Part shown: piece after piece, positions 36,078-43,816 of the stretch | Layout of the letters: every line of letters begins with the position of its first letter | Numbering within the stretch: the first letter of the stretch is position 1 | Source: Robertkochia flava | GTDB lineage: Bacteria; Bacteroidota; Bacteroidia; Flavobacteriales; Flavobacteriaceae | Length of the DNA: 64,000 nucleotides | Reading direction: 5' to 3' | NCBI RefSeq assembly: GCF_020166515.1 | Contig: NZ_JAINZT010000006.1 | Coordinates: forward strand, 248,001 to 312,000 | The notes under the pieces: generated by a model | The model's database searches: none | The model's input: only the letters and a program-made list of their open reading frames with translations | Told to the model about the DNA's origin: nothing | Position numbers and translations under genes: made by a program

Positions 36078-37625
36078 ATGAATGAAATAAAGATACTTTG
36101 GGTAGATGATGAGATCGATCTTTTAAAACCACATATCCTTTTCCTGGAGAAAAAGAACTACAGCGTAGACACCTGTCAAAGCGGGGTGGATGCGGTGGAA
36201 AAAGTGAGATCCGAGAGTTACGACATTGTATTTCTCGACGAAAACATGCCCGGTATCACTGGTTTAGAGACGCTGAGTGAGATCAAGGCAATCCGACCCG
36301 CCCTGCCGGTGGTCATGATCACTAAGAGCGAAGAAGAATACATTATGGAGGAGGCCATTGGGAGTAAGATCGCAGATTACCTGATCAAACCGGTGAACCC
36401 TAACCAGATCCTGTTAAGCCTGAAAAAGACCCTCGATCACTCCCGCCTTGTTTCTGAAAAGACCACCTCCAATTATCAGCAGGAATTCCGGAAGATTGCC
36501 ATGGATATGGTCATGATTAACTCTTACCAGGAGTGGATAGCTTTGTACAAAAAGCTGCTCTACTGGGAGATTGAACTTGAAAACATTGAAGATGCAGGAA
36601 TGATCGAGATCCTGGAGTCTCAGAAGGTAGAAGCCAACAGCATGTTCGGCAAGTTCATCGAAAAGAACTACCATCGCTGGTTTACCGAAGATGATCATCC
36701 GGTCATGTCGCATACCATGTTTCGGGAATGGGTAGTACCTGAATTGCAAACAGGACCTCCTACCCTTTTAGTGGTCATCGACAATCTGAGGTACGACCAA
36801 TGGAAGAGTATCGAAGGCGCTGTAAACACCCATTATAAAAAGAAAAAGGAAAACGCCTATTTCAGCATTCTCCCTACCGCCACCCAATATGCCAGAAATG
36901 CGATTTTCAGCGGATTAATGCCTTCTGAAATGGAACGGCTTTATCCGGAGTTCTGGAAGAATGATACCGATGAAGGAGGAAAGAACCTGTATGAAAAAGA
37001 CTTCCTGGAACAGCAGATCAGAAGAATGGGCTTAAAACTGAACTGGGAATACCATAAGATCTCCAGTTTGAAATCAGGAAAACAACTCGCTCAAAACTTT
37101 CCGAGTCAAAAAAAGAACGATCTCACGGTACTCGTATATAATTTCGTGGACATGCTTTCTCACTCTAAAACAGAAATGGAAGTGGTAAAAGAGCTGGCCT
37201 CTAACGACAAGGCGTACAGGTCGCTAACCCAAAGCTGGTTTCGCAACTCGCCTTTGCTGGATATCATTCAGCAGGCACAGCGCTTAGGCTTCAAATTAAT
37301 CATTACCACAGACCACGGAACCATCAACGCTAAAAATCCTTCAAAGGTAATCGGCGACAGGGATACGAGTCTTAATCTCCGTTATAAAACAGGGAGGAGC
37401 CTCACCTTTGAAGAAAAAGAAGTTTACGCGGTCAAAGACCCCAAAAGCATCTTTCTTCCAACGATCAACATGAGCAGCTCATTTATCTTTGCCAAAGGGG
37501 ATCTTTTCTTCGCATATCCCAACAATTACAATCACTATGTGAGCTACTACAAAAACACCTATCAACACGGAGGGATTTCTCTTGAAGAAATGATCATCCC
37601 CTTTGCGGTGTTAACCCCGAGGTAA
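36078..37625 (+). CDS. porX: PorX, response regulator with PglZ domain (type IX secretion regulator)
   Basis: A 515-residue protein. Residues 1-125 are a receiver domain with acidic pair Asp10/Asp11, phospho-acceptor Asp54 in FLDENMPG, and Lys in YLIKPVNP. A helical linker leads to a PglZ domain of the alkaline phosphatase superfamily (about 205-515): VVIDNLRYDQW, LPTATQYARNAIFSG with candidate nucleophile Thr near 267-269, and IITTDHGT. PorX controls T9SS gene expression and secretion through PorY and SigP in Porphyromonas, and its PglZ domain was described as a zinc phosphodiesterase acting on oligonucleotides. Its presence implies a T9SS elsewhere in the genome. Confidence 0.94.
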   Translation: MNEIKILWVDDEIDLLKPHILFLEKKNYSVDTCQSGVDAVEKVRSESYDIVFLDENMPGITGLETLSEIKAIRPALPVVMITKSEEEYIMEEAIGSKIADYLIKPVNPNQILLSLKKTLDHSRLVSEKTTSNYQQEFRKIAMDMVMINSYQEWIALYKKLLYWEIELENIEDAGMIEILESQKVEANSMFGKFIEKNYHRWFTEDDHPVMSHTMFREWVVPELQTGPPTLLVVIDNLRYDQWKSIEGAVNTHYKKKKENAYFSILPTATQYARNAIFSGLMPSEMERLYPEFWKNDTDEGGKNLYEKDFLEQQIRRMGLKLNWEYHKISSLKSGKQLAQNFPSQKKNDLTVLVYNFVDMLSHSKTEMEVVKELASNDKAYRSLTQSWFRNSPLLDIIQQAQRLGFKLIITTDHGTINAKNPSKVIGDRDTSLNLRYKTGRSLTFEEKEVYAVKDPKSIFLPTINMSSSFIFAKGDLFFAYPNNYNHYVSYYKNTYQHGGISLEEMIIPFAVLTPR

Positions 37626-37637
37626 AAGAGGAAGTTA

Positions 37638-37943
37638 TTATTTGTAGCGGATCTTACTTCCGAAAACCAATTTGAGGTAATCTTCGACCACAAAAAGCAT
37701 CGGGGTATGTATATACTGGTTTGAGCTTTTTATATCATCGGGCAGGGATTCATAGAGAGCGATCACCGGTAAGGCGTCAAGTTCTCCGAAAGGTTGCAAA
37801 CCGATGTCTTCCTGAAACCAAAGGTCATCACGGTCGTCGATAAAGAAAGTCAGGTAACCAGGCTGATTGTACTCCTGAAGGGTCAATAGAAAAAGAAGTT
37901 TTTTCCCATTGAAATTATCAATGTCTAGCGGTAGAATAGGCAT
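37638..37943 (-). CDS. Hypothetical protein, small acidic
   Basis: A 101-residue ORF rich in aromatic and acidic residues (YLTFFIDDRDDLWFQEDIGLQPFGEL; VVEDYLKLVFGSKIRYK). It has no signal peptide and no family I recognise. It is the only plausible reading frame in the 410 bp between porX and the HTH gene, is convergent with porX (12-bp gap), and its composition looks like a folded protein. It marks the left edge of the accessory DNA between porX and tsaE. Confidence 0.55.
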   Translation of the reverse strand: MPILPLDIDNFNGKKLLFLLTLQEYNQPGYLTFFIDDRDDLWFQEDIGLQPFGELDALPVIALYESLPDDIKSSNQYIHTPMLFVVEDYLKLVFGSKIRYK

Positions 37944-38004
37944 AAGTTGGTTGGTTTTTTAACAATTATTAAGATTTGGCACCACAAGTATATCGAATTT
38001 TTTC

Positions 38005-38012
38005 TATTTTTG
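38005..38012 (+). promoter_or_regulatory. Candidate -7 element for the HTH gene
   Basis: TATTTTTG matches TAnnTTTG exactly, 22 bp before the ATG. A TTTG lies 26 bp upstream, somewhat too far for the usual -33 spacing. Confidence 0.5.
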
Positions 38013-38034
38013 AAAAAAACTTAGATAAAAAAAT

Positions 38035-38403
38035 ATGGCAAAAGCAATAGACAGAATCTTCACCATTATCAAATCTCTCGGCATGAGTGCCAGGCAGTTC
38101 GACATGTCGATAGGTGCATCCAATGGATACACCCTTCGTATGAAAAAGAACAACGCCTCTGTTGGGAGTGATATTTTGGAGAGGATCGTAGAGAAATATC
38201 CTTTTGTAAACATCAACTGGATAATCACAGGCCGTGGGAATATGTTTGGCATTGATGCCGAGGAAAAGCCAGCAAGAGAACTCACATTTGAAGAGGTGGA
38301 GGCCATCATAGATGCAAAAATTAAAGCTAACGAAAAAGAAGACCTGGAGGCTTTGATGGATAAGATCAAAGCTGAGATCAACAAAACTGAAAACAACAAC
38401 TAA
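38035..38403 (+). CDS. CI-repressor-like helix-turn-helix protein
   Basis: A 122-residue protein. The N-terminal 75 residues fit the phage CI-type HTH found in many Bacteroidota: TIIKSLGMSARQFDMSIGASNGYTLRMKKNN as the DNA-binding helices, then SDILERIVEKYPFVNINWIITGRGNMF, a phrase shared by these regulators. The C-terminal part (about 80-122) is a charged coiled coil (EEVEAIIDAKIKANEKEDLEALMDKIKAEI) and probably dimerises the protein. The peptidase domain of full CI repressors is absent. It has its own promoter and terminator. It probably represses itself or neighbouring genes; no operator was identified. Confidence 0.75.
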   Translation: MAKAIDRIFTIIKSLGMSARQFDMSIGASNGYTLRMKKNNASVGSDILERIVEKYPFVNINWIITGRGNMFGIDAEEKPARELTFEEVEAIIDAKIKANEKEDLEALMDKIKAEINKTENNN

Positions 38404-38406
38404 TAG

Positions 38407-38433
38407 AAACCGGGGTCCATCCCCGGTTTTTTT
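38407..38433 (+). terminator. Intrinsic terminator after the HTH gene
   Basis: Arms AAACCGGGG (38407-38415) and CCCCGGTTT (38421-38429) with loop TCCAT and a following T run to 38433. It also separates the convergent membrane protein gene. Confidence 0.9.
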
Positions 38434-39688
38434 ATGACTGTTCCTTACTCAATTCTTCCAGCCGCTTCTTTATGCCTTTCAGCCTTTCCAGATATTCGGA
38501 TGGAGCGTACTTTTTATGGTCTTTGATCAAGGCGGTTAATTCCTTTTTTAGGTTTTTCTTTTTCTCGCTTTGCGAATGATATGATAAATATTTTATAGTC
38601 TTATTTATTTTAATCTCCATAATGTTGTAAAACTCTAAAAGCAACACATAGTTCCTGAACCTTCGGGTCAACACAACCATGACAACAGAAATCAAGAGAA
38701 TAATTGGGACCAAATTGAAAAATTTATAGCCATCAACTTCAGAGGTACTACTCAAAATCTCAAGCAATTGAAATAAACCTACCGAAAATGGGATTAAAAG
38801 AAAATATTTCCACCAATGTCGGTTAGAAAAGAACCATAATGATACTGGTATTATCAATATAATTTTTGCGCAAACCACCCAGAAGAATGTTCGTAAATCA
38901 GGAAACCCAAACAATGGCATATTCATGCCAAGAAAATTTAATTCCCTAACCCCAGGAGCTACAAAATCATATAAACTCAACAACAAAGGGGTTAATACTA
39001 ATATTAGAGCCAGTAAGACTTCTAGGATCAATTTAGGAATGAAGGAATATGTTTGACGTGCAAAATCTTCACTTTTCAAATAATCGCTAGTTTCATTTAA
39101 GTAGTTATACTCTTTGTAAATAGTATTTAATTGATCTCTATTTAAATTTTCCTGATCAAGAACACCCTTTACCTTTGTAATTCTAGATTTATTTTCTTTC
39201 GATCTAGGCAGAAGATAAAGGTTTTCAGAATCTATATTAAATTTAGCACCAATATTAAACCGATAATATTTAAGATAGTTATTAATCATAACGATTAACA
39301 CCAGGTAAACACCAACTAGTATTAGCTCAAAAGAATCGAAAGGCAAAATTCCAAATTCATCCTGTAAATTTGAGATCAGCTGAAAACTTAAAAATGCGAT
39401 CGGAACTAAAATAGAAAATCTCCACCAATGTTTTTCCGTAATAAACCAAATGGAAAAGAATATGATTGGAGAAATCTTAACGAGGGTATGATAAGCTAAC
39501 GCTTGAACTGTAGGGGTTATTTTAGGAGTAATACTAAAGAAAACTGTTTCCCATTCTTTAACATCTGGAACTAAATGATGAAAATAAACTAAAAATGAAG
39601 AAGATATTATTAAAAATATTAGTGTGAAATCTACCAAAAATAAACTTGTTGAGCTTTTTTTGATACTTTTAGATGTGGAGACTTGCAT
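38432..39688 (-). CDS. Eight-helix membrane protein with duplicated KHWW unit, unknown function
   Basis: A 418-residue protein from the ATG at 39688 (a TTG at 39730 is the only longer start). It is two copies of a four-helix unit. In each, helix 2 ends WF(x)2(K/R)HWW or WFFSNRHWW, helix 3 reads L(V/I)P(I/F)xxxxFQL, and helix 4 follows an acidic loop (DSFEL; DGYKFF). The copies are joined by a soluble linker (about 150-215) and followed by a basic coiled-coil tail of about 75 residues. The single-unit protein at 42050-42571 is a clear homologue. I know no named family. Base composition is visibly more AT-rich than in porX or tsaE, suggesting acquisition by transfer. Confidence 0.7.
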   Translation of the reverse strand: MQVSTSKSIKKSSTSLFLVDFTLIFLIISSSFLVYFHHLVPDVKEWETVFFSITPKITPTVQALAYHTLVKISPIIFFSIWFITEKHWWRFSILVPIAFLSFQLISNLQDEFGILPFDSFELILVGVYLVLIVMINNYLKYYRFNIGAKFNIDSENLYLLPRSKENKSRITKVKGVLDQENLNRDQLNTIYKEYNYLNETSDYLKSEDFARQTYSFIPKLILEVLLALILVLTPLLLSLYDFVAPGVRELNFLGMNMPLFGFPDLRTFFWVVCAKIILIIPVSLWFFSNRHWWKYFLLIPFSVGLFQLLEILSSTSEVDGYKFFNLVPIILLISVVMVVLTRRFRNYVLLLEFYNIMEIKINKTIKYLSYHSQSEKKKNLKKELTALIKDHKKYAPSEYLERLKGIKKRLEELSKEQS

Positions 39689-39774
39689 ATGGGTTTGTTC
39701 CTTTATATTGGTAAAAATAAATTTTTCCAAACATTATTGCCTTACAATTTAAAAAATTGCTAACACTATCCCCT

Positions 39775-40182
39775 ATGAGTAAATTTTCCTATAGCATAGA
39801 CCAGCTTGATGAAGCCTGCCAGTTTATTCTAGATCATGCGAAATCCAGGGTCATATTATTCAAAGGTGCTATGGGTGCCGGAAAAACAACGCTGATCAAA
39901 TCGATGGTGAAACTCCTGGGCAGCTCAGACAATGTAACCTCTCCTACTTTTTCCCTGGTCAATGAATACCACACCCTAGCCGGGCCCGTTTATCATTTTG
40001 ATCTTTACCGTCTCGAAGATGAAGAGGAAGCTTCTGAAATAGGACTGGAAGAATACCTGTACAGCGGGGCCTGGTGTTTTGTGGAATGGCCGGAAAAAGC
40101 ACAAGGCCTCTTCCCTGAAAAAACAGCCCTGGTCGATATTATCACACATTTAAACGGAATAAGGACCTTGGAAATTTCTTAA
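39775..40182 (+). CDS. tsaE: tRNA threonylcarbamoyladenosine biosynthesis ATPase TsaE
   Basis: A 135-residue P-loop ATPase from the ATG at 39775 (a TTG at 39757 is upstream but unneeded). Walker A GAMGAGKTTLIKSM near residue 34, then the TsaE motifs SPTFSLVNEY, YHFDLYRLEDEEEASEIGLEEYL and CFVEWPEKA. It works with TsaB and TsaD in the transfer of threonylcarbamoyl to A37 of ANN-decoding tRNAs (t6A). I expect it next to porX and ald in relatives; here it is flanked by accessory genes on both sides. Confidence 0.95.
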   Translation: MSKFSYSIDQLDEACQFILDHAKSRVILFKGAMGAGKTTLIKSMVKLLGSSDNVTSPTFSLVNEYHTLAGPVYHFDLYRLEDEEEASEIGLEEYLYSGAWCFVEWPEKAQGLFPEKTALVDIITHLNGIRTLEIS

Positions 40183-40695
40183 AAGCATAGTTTTATCTCC
40201 TACATTTTATCGCCTCAAATCGTTGTATATTAAAAAATTATCTAATATACGATAAAGGTTTTTATTATCCATACCCGATTTTTTGATAGGTTTGACTACG
40301 TTAAATAAAGTAAAAGTAGCACCATGTCTATCATAATATTCTTACAAATTTAATTAGTATACCCCCCAAATGTCCCCCATAAAAACATTTGACGGTTACC
40401 TGTGCCTGAAACCGAAAAAACCAATGATCCCGGATAGCCGTTTATAACAAAACCAGAAACCAAAAGATAACAGCCTAACCAGATCTTAAAATGAAAGCCA
40501 CCAAGAGCTACTACAATCTCCTGTTTCCTGATCCAGGGAAGCTTTCCAAAAAATCAAACTTTGCACCATGGCGGAATTCAGGTCGAATCTCCACTGCTCA
40601 CTAGGTGCATTATCCTGTTTTCCTGGAAGGCACTGCCTAAATATCTTAAATCAGTAGATTATTCAACTATCAGAACCTTATAAAACACCATTATC
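40183..40695. other. 513-bp stretch without a convincing gene
   Basis: It holds two short inverted repeats: GTATATTA/TAATATAC (40225-40250) and CAAATGT/ACATTTG (40367-40391), the latter around a CCCCC block. A 37-codon ORF at 40491-40604 (MKATKSYYNLL...) has no ribosome site and looks like a gene remnant or chance. No tRNA, known riboswitch or strong promoter is visible. The stretch may carry the promoter or scar of the lipoprotein array that follows. Confidence 0.5.
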
Positions 40696-40857
40696 ATGAA
40701 AACAACCGGAAAAATTTTATCATTTGTTTTTGCCATCGGCATCCTGAGCATTAGTGTCGTATCCTGCTCTAAATCATCTGTTGCTGACGAAGATTCTCTT
40801 TACGAACAACACGAAGGAGTTGACAGATATAAAGTTCAGGTGCCTGAAAACGGTTAA
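40696..40857 (+). CDS. Small lipoprotein, array copy 1
   Basis: A 53-residue lipoprotein: signal peptide MKTTGKILSFVFAIGILSIS, lipobox VVSC (Cys24), mature peptide of 30 residues (CSKSSVADED ... EGVDRYKVQVPENG). The signal peptide differs from the other five copies, while the mature part is the same as copies 4 and 5, which suggests recombination or gene conversion at the lipobox. First gene of the array and the one nearest to any promoter. Confidence 0.78.
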   Translation: MKTTGKILSFVFAIGILSISVVSCSKSSVADEDSLYEQHEGVDRYKVQVPENG

Positions 40858-40903
40858 TCTTTAATAACAAATTTTATCAAACTAACATCTTAAACAATCA
40901 CAC

Positions 40904-41062
40904 ATGAAACCTTCAAAACTAATAACCTGCACCTTCGCTATTGCCCTGCTGGGACTAACCACCGTATCCTGTTCTAAATCATCTGTTGCTGACGAAGATT
41001 CTCTTTACGAACAACCCGAAGGAGTTGACAGATATAAAGTTCAGGTGCCTGAAAACGGTTAA
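40904..41062 (+). CDS. Small lipoprotein, array copy 2
   Basis: A 52-residue lipoprotein: MKPSKLITCTFAIALLGLT then lipobox TVSC (Cys23) and the shared 30-residue mature peptide. The one change is EQPEG for EQHEG. Function unknown; it would be anchored by lipids at the envelope. The first acidic cluster (DED) starts at mature position 8, so the classical surface-export signal right after the Cys is not obvious. Confidence 0.78.
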   Translation: MKPSKLITCTFAIALLGLTTVSCSKSSVADEDSLYEQPEGVDRYKVQVPENG

Positions 41063-41109
41063 TCCTTAATAACAAATTTCTATCAAACTAACATCTTAAA
41101 CAATCACAC

Positions 41110-41268
41110 ATGAAACCTTCAAAACTAATAACCTGCACCTTCGCTATTGCCCTGCTGGGGCTAACCACCGTATCCTGCTCTAAATCTGCTGTTGCAGACG
41201 AAGATTCCCTTTACGAACAACACGAAGGAGTTGACAGATATAAAGTTCAGGTGCCTGAAAACGGTTAA
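41110..41268 (+). CDS. Small lipoprotein, array copy 3
   Basis: Same signal peptide as copy 2, lipobox TVSC, mature start CSKSAVADED with Ala for Ser at mature position 5, and otherwise the shared sequence ending KVQVPENG. This Ala is also found in copy 6. Confidence 0.78.
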   Translation: MKPSKLITCTFAIALLGLTTVSCSKSAVADEDSLYEQHEGVDRYKVQVPENG

Positions 41269-41315
41269 TCTTTAATAACAAATTTCTATCAAACTAACAT
41301 CTTAAACAATCACAC

Positions 41316-41474
41316 ATGAAACCTTCAAAACTAATAACCTGCACCTTCGCTATTGCCCTACTGGGACTAACCACCGTATCCTGTTCTAAATCATCTGTTG
41401 CTGACGAAGATTCTCTTTACGAACAACACGAAGGAGTTGACAGATATAAAGTTCAGGTGCCTGAAAACGGTTAA
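41316..41474 (+). CDS. Small lipoprotein, array copy 4
   Basis: Identical in protein sequence to copy 2 except for the consensus His (EQHEG). Lipobox TVSC. It represents the consensus of the array. Confidence 0.78.
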   Translation: MKPSKLITCTFAIALLGLTTVSCSKSSVADEDSLYEQHEGVDRYKVQVPENG

Positions 41475-41521
41475 TCTTTAATAACAAATTTTTATCAAAC
41501 TAACATCTTAAACGATCACAC

Positions 41522-41680
41522 ATGAAACCTTCAAAACTAATAACCTGCACCTTCACTATTGTCCTGCTGGGACTAACCACCGTATCCTGTTCTAAATCAT
41601 CTGTTGCTGACGAAGATTCTCTTTACGAACAACACGAAGGAGTTGACAGATATAAAGTTCAGGTGCCTGAAAACGGTTAA
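41522..41680 (+). CDS. Small lipoprotein, array copy 5
   Basis: Signal peptide variant MKPSKLITCTFTIVLLGLT (two changes inside the hydrophobic core), lipobox TVSC, mature peptide identical to copies 1 and 4. Changes are confined to the part that is cleaved off. Confidence 0.78.
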   Translation: MKPSKLITCTFTIVLLGLTTVSCSKSSVADEDSLYEQHEGVDRYKVQVPENG

Positions 41681-41727
41681 TCTTTAATAACAAATTTCAT
41701 CAAATTACCTTCCAAAAATAATCACAT

Positions 41728-41886
41728 ATGAAACTTTCAAAACTGATTACCTTCACCTTCGCTATCGCCCTGCTGGGACTGACCTCCGTATCCTGCTCTA
41801 AATCTGCTGTTGCTGATGAAGATGCCCTCTATGAACAACACGAAGGAGTTGACAGATATAAAGTTCAGGTACCTGAAAACGGTTAA
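41728..41886 (+). CDS. Small lipoprotein, array copy 6 (most diverged)
   Basis: Signal peptide MKLSKLITFTFAIALLGLTS, lipobox SVSC, mature CSKSAVADEDALYEQ then the shared ending. Relative to copy 4 the mature coding part has several synonymous changes (GAC/GAT, CTT/CTC, TAC/TAT, GTG/GTA) but only two Ser-to-Ala replacements, which suggests purifying selection on the peptide. It is followed by 163 bp with a -7 element for the next gene. Confidence 0.78.
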   Translation: MKLSKLITFTFAIALLGLTSVSCSKSAVADEDALYEQHEGVDRYKVQVPENG

Positions 41887-42010
41887 GTAAAGTATAAGTA
41901 CAAGTCTTTTTTTTAGAATTTAACATACCATGACTTAATTGGACTTATCACTAAGCAATCTTCAAAAATTATTTTTGCAAGATAATTCTTAGCCATTTTG
42001 TCAAATTATT

Positions 42011-42018
42011 TAATTTTG
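42011..42018 (+). promoter_or_regulatory. Candidate -7 element for the single KHWW membrane gene
   Basis: TAATTTTG matches TAnnTTTG exactly; transcription would start near 42024, 26 bp before the ATG. No TTTG at the right -33 distance. Confidence 0.5.
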
Positions 42019-42049
42019 GTATTATAGTTATTTCAAAGCCCCTAGAAAT

Positions 42050-42571
42050 ATGATACCTACTAAATTCAAGAAACGCAAAGAGTCTTTCAACTTGGTCACT
42101 GGCTCTATAGTTGCAATTTTAATTGCGGTTTCACCTTATATATTTTATTTATACGAAAGTTTCCCTCGTGAAGAAACTTGGAAAACTTGGTTTTTTTATT
42201 TCTCAAGTAAAAGAGATCTTTTTACAACTGCTTGGCTAATTTTCAGCAAGCTAGTACCACTATATTTAATTACTATTTGGTTTCTAACTTGTAAACACTG
42301 GTGGTATCATGCTATACTTATTCCTATATCAATGTATGTTTTCCAACTAATGAGTTTATTCAATGAAGATATTCGTTTTATTGATGAATTTGAAATATAT
42401 TATATCATTCCCATTATGATGATCGTAATTCCTCTTGTCTATCTTATCCGATTAAAAATTTTCGATAAGGTTGTACATGGAATTGATCTAAAACAAATTG
42501 ATAAGGAATTGGAAAAATACGATGCTCTTGACCGGGAATTGGAGCGGGAGTCCAGATTCTACCAATCTTAA
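42050..42571 (+). CDS. Four-helix membrane protein with KHWW motif, unknown function
   Basis: A 173-residue protein with four hydrophobic segments (about residues 17-36, 60-80, 84-103, 117-138). Helix 2 ends TIWFLTCKHWW, helix 3 reads ILIPISMYVFQLMSLF, the loop before helix 4 is DEFEIYY, and a charged tail (about 145-173) follows. It matches each half of the duplicated protein at 38432-39688 in order and spacing. No named family is recognised. It is strongly AT-rich against the ald gene that follows 38 bp later. It sits directly after the lipoprotein array. Confidence 0.7.
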   Translation: MIPTKFKKRKESFNLVTGSIVAILIAVSPYIFYLYESFPREETWKTWFFYFSSKRDLFTTAWLIFSKLVPLYLITIWFLTCKHWWYHAILIPISMYVFQLMSLFNEDIRFIDEFEIYYIIPIMMIVIPLVYLIRLKIFDKVVHGIDLKQIDKELEKYDALDRELERESRFYQS

Positions 42572-42609
42572 AAAGATTACTTAACTTTAGGGAATTCAAT
42601 TAACCGGCC

Positions 42610-43809
42610 ATGTCCTATCCAAATTCGCCCTTCAGCAAACAGGAACTCATTCCTCAGGAAGAAACGCTGGAGATCCTCAAGAAAAAAGGAGAGTTATTCA
42701 TTGGAATTCCCAAAGAAAGCTCTTACCAGGAACGGCGTGTATGCCTCACTCCGGATGCTGTAAATGCCTTAACAGCCCATGGACATCGGGTAATTATAGA
42801 ATCCAAAGCCGGAGAAGGGGCTAATTACAGTGATCGGGAATATAGTGAGGCTGGGGCCGAGATCACTTCCGACACCCAGAAAGTATACTCCTGCCCCATT
42901 GTCCTCAAAGTAGAACCCCCTTCCCTTAAAGAACTGGAATTGATCAACCCACAAACGATCATTATTTCAGCCCTTCAAATAAAAACACAAAGCAAAAAGT
43001 ACTTTGAAACCCTGGCCAAAAAACGCATCACGGCCATGGCTTTCGAATTCATCAAGGATGAGGTTGGCAACTACCCTGCCGTTCGTGCCCTAAGTGAAAT
43101 AGCCGGTACTGCTTCGGTGCTTATAGCCGCCGAGCTCATGACCAATATGAATCACGGTAACGGACTCATGTTTGGTAATATCACCGGGGTACCTCCGGTA
43201 AATGTAGTGATCCTTGGCGCCGGCACCGTTGGGGAATTCGCTGCCAGGGCCGCACTTGGACTAGGAGCCGATGTTAAGATCTTCGACAACTCCATCACGC
43301 GCCTAAGAAGCCTCCAAAACAACCTGAACAGGATCCTGTACACCTCTACCCTTCAGCCCAAGAATCTGCTGAAAGCACTAAAAAGATGCGATGTGCTTAT
43401 CGGTGCAGTAAGAGGAATTGAAAGAGCTCCTGTAGTGGTAACAGAAACCATGGTCGAAAACATGAAGAACGGAGCCGTACTTATAGACGTAAGTATAGAC
43501 ATGGGAGGCTGTATCGAAACTTCGGAGATTACCACCCACGATAACCCTACCTTTGTCAAGCACGGCGTCACCCATTATTGTGTACCCAACATCCCTTCGA
43601 GGTATGCCCGCTCTGCCTCCGTGTCTATCAGCAATATATTTACGCCTTATCTTCTGAAAATTGGCGAAGATGGCGGACTTGAACAATCCTTAAGATTTGA
43701 CAAGGGTTTAAGAAATGGTTTGTATTTTTACCACGGAATTTTAACCAGCAAGGCTGTTGCCGACTGGTTTGATCTTTCCTATCGCGATATAAACCTATTG
43801 ATCTTTTAA
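42610..43809 (+). CDS. ald: Alanine dehydrogenase
   Basis: A 399-residue enzyme of the alanine dehydrogenase/transhydrogenase family: IGIPKESSYQERRVCLTPDAVNAL near the N-terminus (after an extra ~28-residue lead), NAD site VVILGAGTVGEFAARAALGLGADV near residues 198-220, and DVSIDMGGCIETS. It interconverts alanine with pyruvate and ammonia using NAD. The N-terminal extension is, as I recall, usual in Bacteroidota. It is followed within 7 bp by the DUF4258 gene. Confidence 0.93.
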   Translation: MSYPNSPFSKQELIPQEETLEILKKKGELFIGIPKESSYQERRVCLTPDAVNALTAHGHRVIIESKAGEGANYSDREYSEAGAEITSDTQKVYSCPIVLKVEPPSLKELELINPQTIIISALQIKTQSKKYFETLAKKRITAMAFEFIKDEVGNYPAVRALSEIAGTASVLIAAELMTNMNHGNGLMFGNITGVPPVNVVILGAGTVGEFAARAALGLGADVKIFDNSITRLRSLQNNLNRILYTSTLQPKNLLKALKRCDVLIGAVRGIERAPVVVTETMVENMKNGAVLIDVSIDMGGCIETSEITTHDNPTFVKHGVTHYCVPNIPSRYARSASVSISNIFTPYLLKIGEDGGLEQSLRFDKGLRNGLYFYHGILTSKAVADWFDLSYRDINLLIF

Positions 43810-43816
43810 TTCAAGA

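Larger units (their letters stand above)
40760..41886 (+). repeat. Tandem 206-bp repeat array carrying six small lipoprotein genes
   Basis: Start codons fall at 40696, 40904, 41110, 41316, 41522 and 41728, giving four exact 206-bp steps and one of 208. Each unit is one 52-53-codon gene plus a 46-47-bp spacer with near-identical sequence (CTTTAATAACAAATTT..., CAAACTAACATC...). Units 2-5 are almost identical; unit 6 and the spacer before it are the most diverged. The array probably grew by unequal crossing-over. No terminator lies between units, so one message may span all. Confidence 0.95.

Noticed and set aside
40491-40604. 37-codon ORF before the lipoprotein array
   Set aside because: No promoter, no recognisable domain and no conservation evidence; kept only as part of the non-coding stretch.
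40696-41886. Tandem direct repeats considered as a CRISPR array
   Set aside because: Units are 206 bp, nearly identical throughout with no variable spacers, and each contains an intact ORF; no cas genes are nearby.
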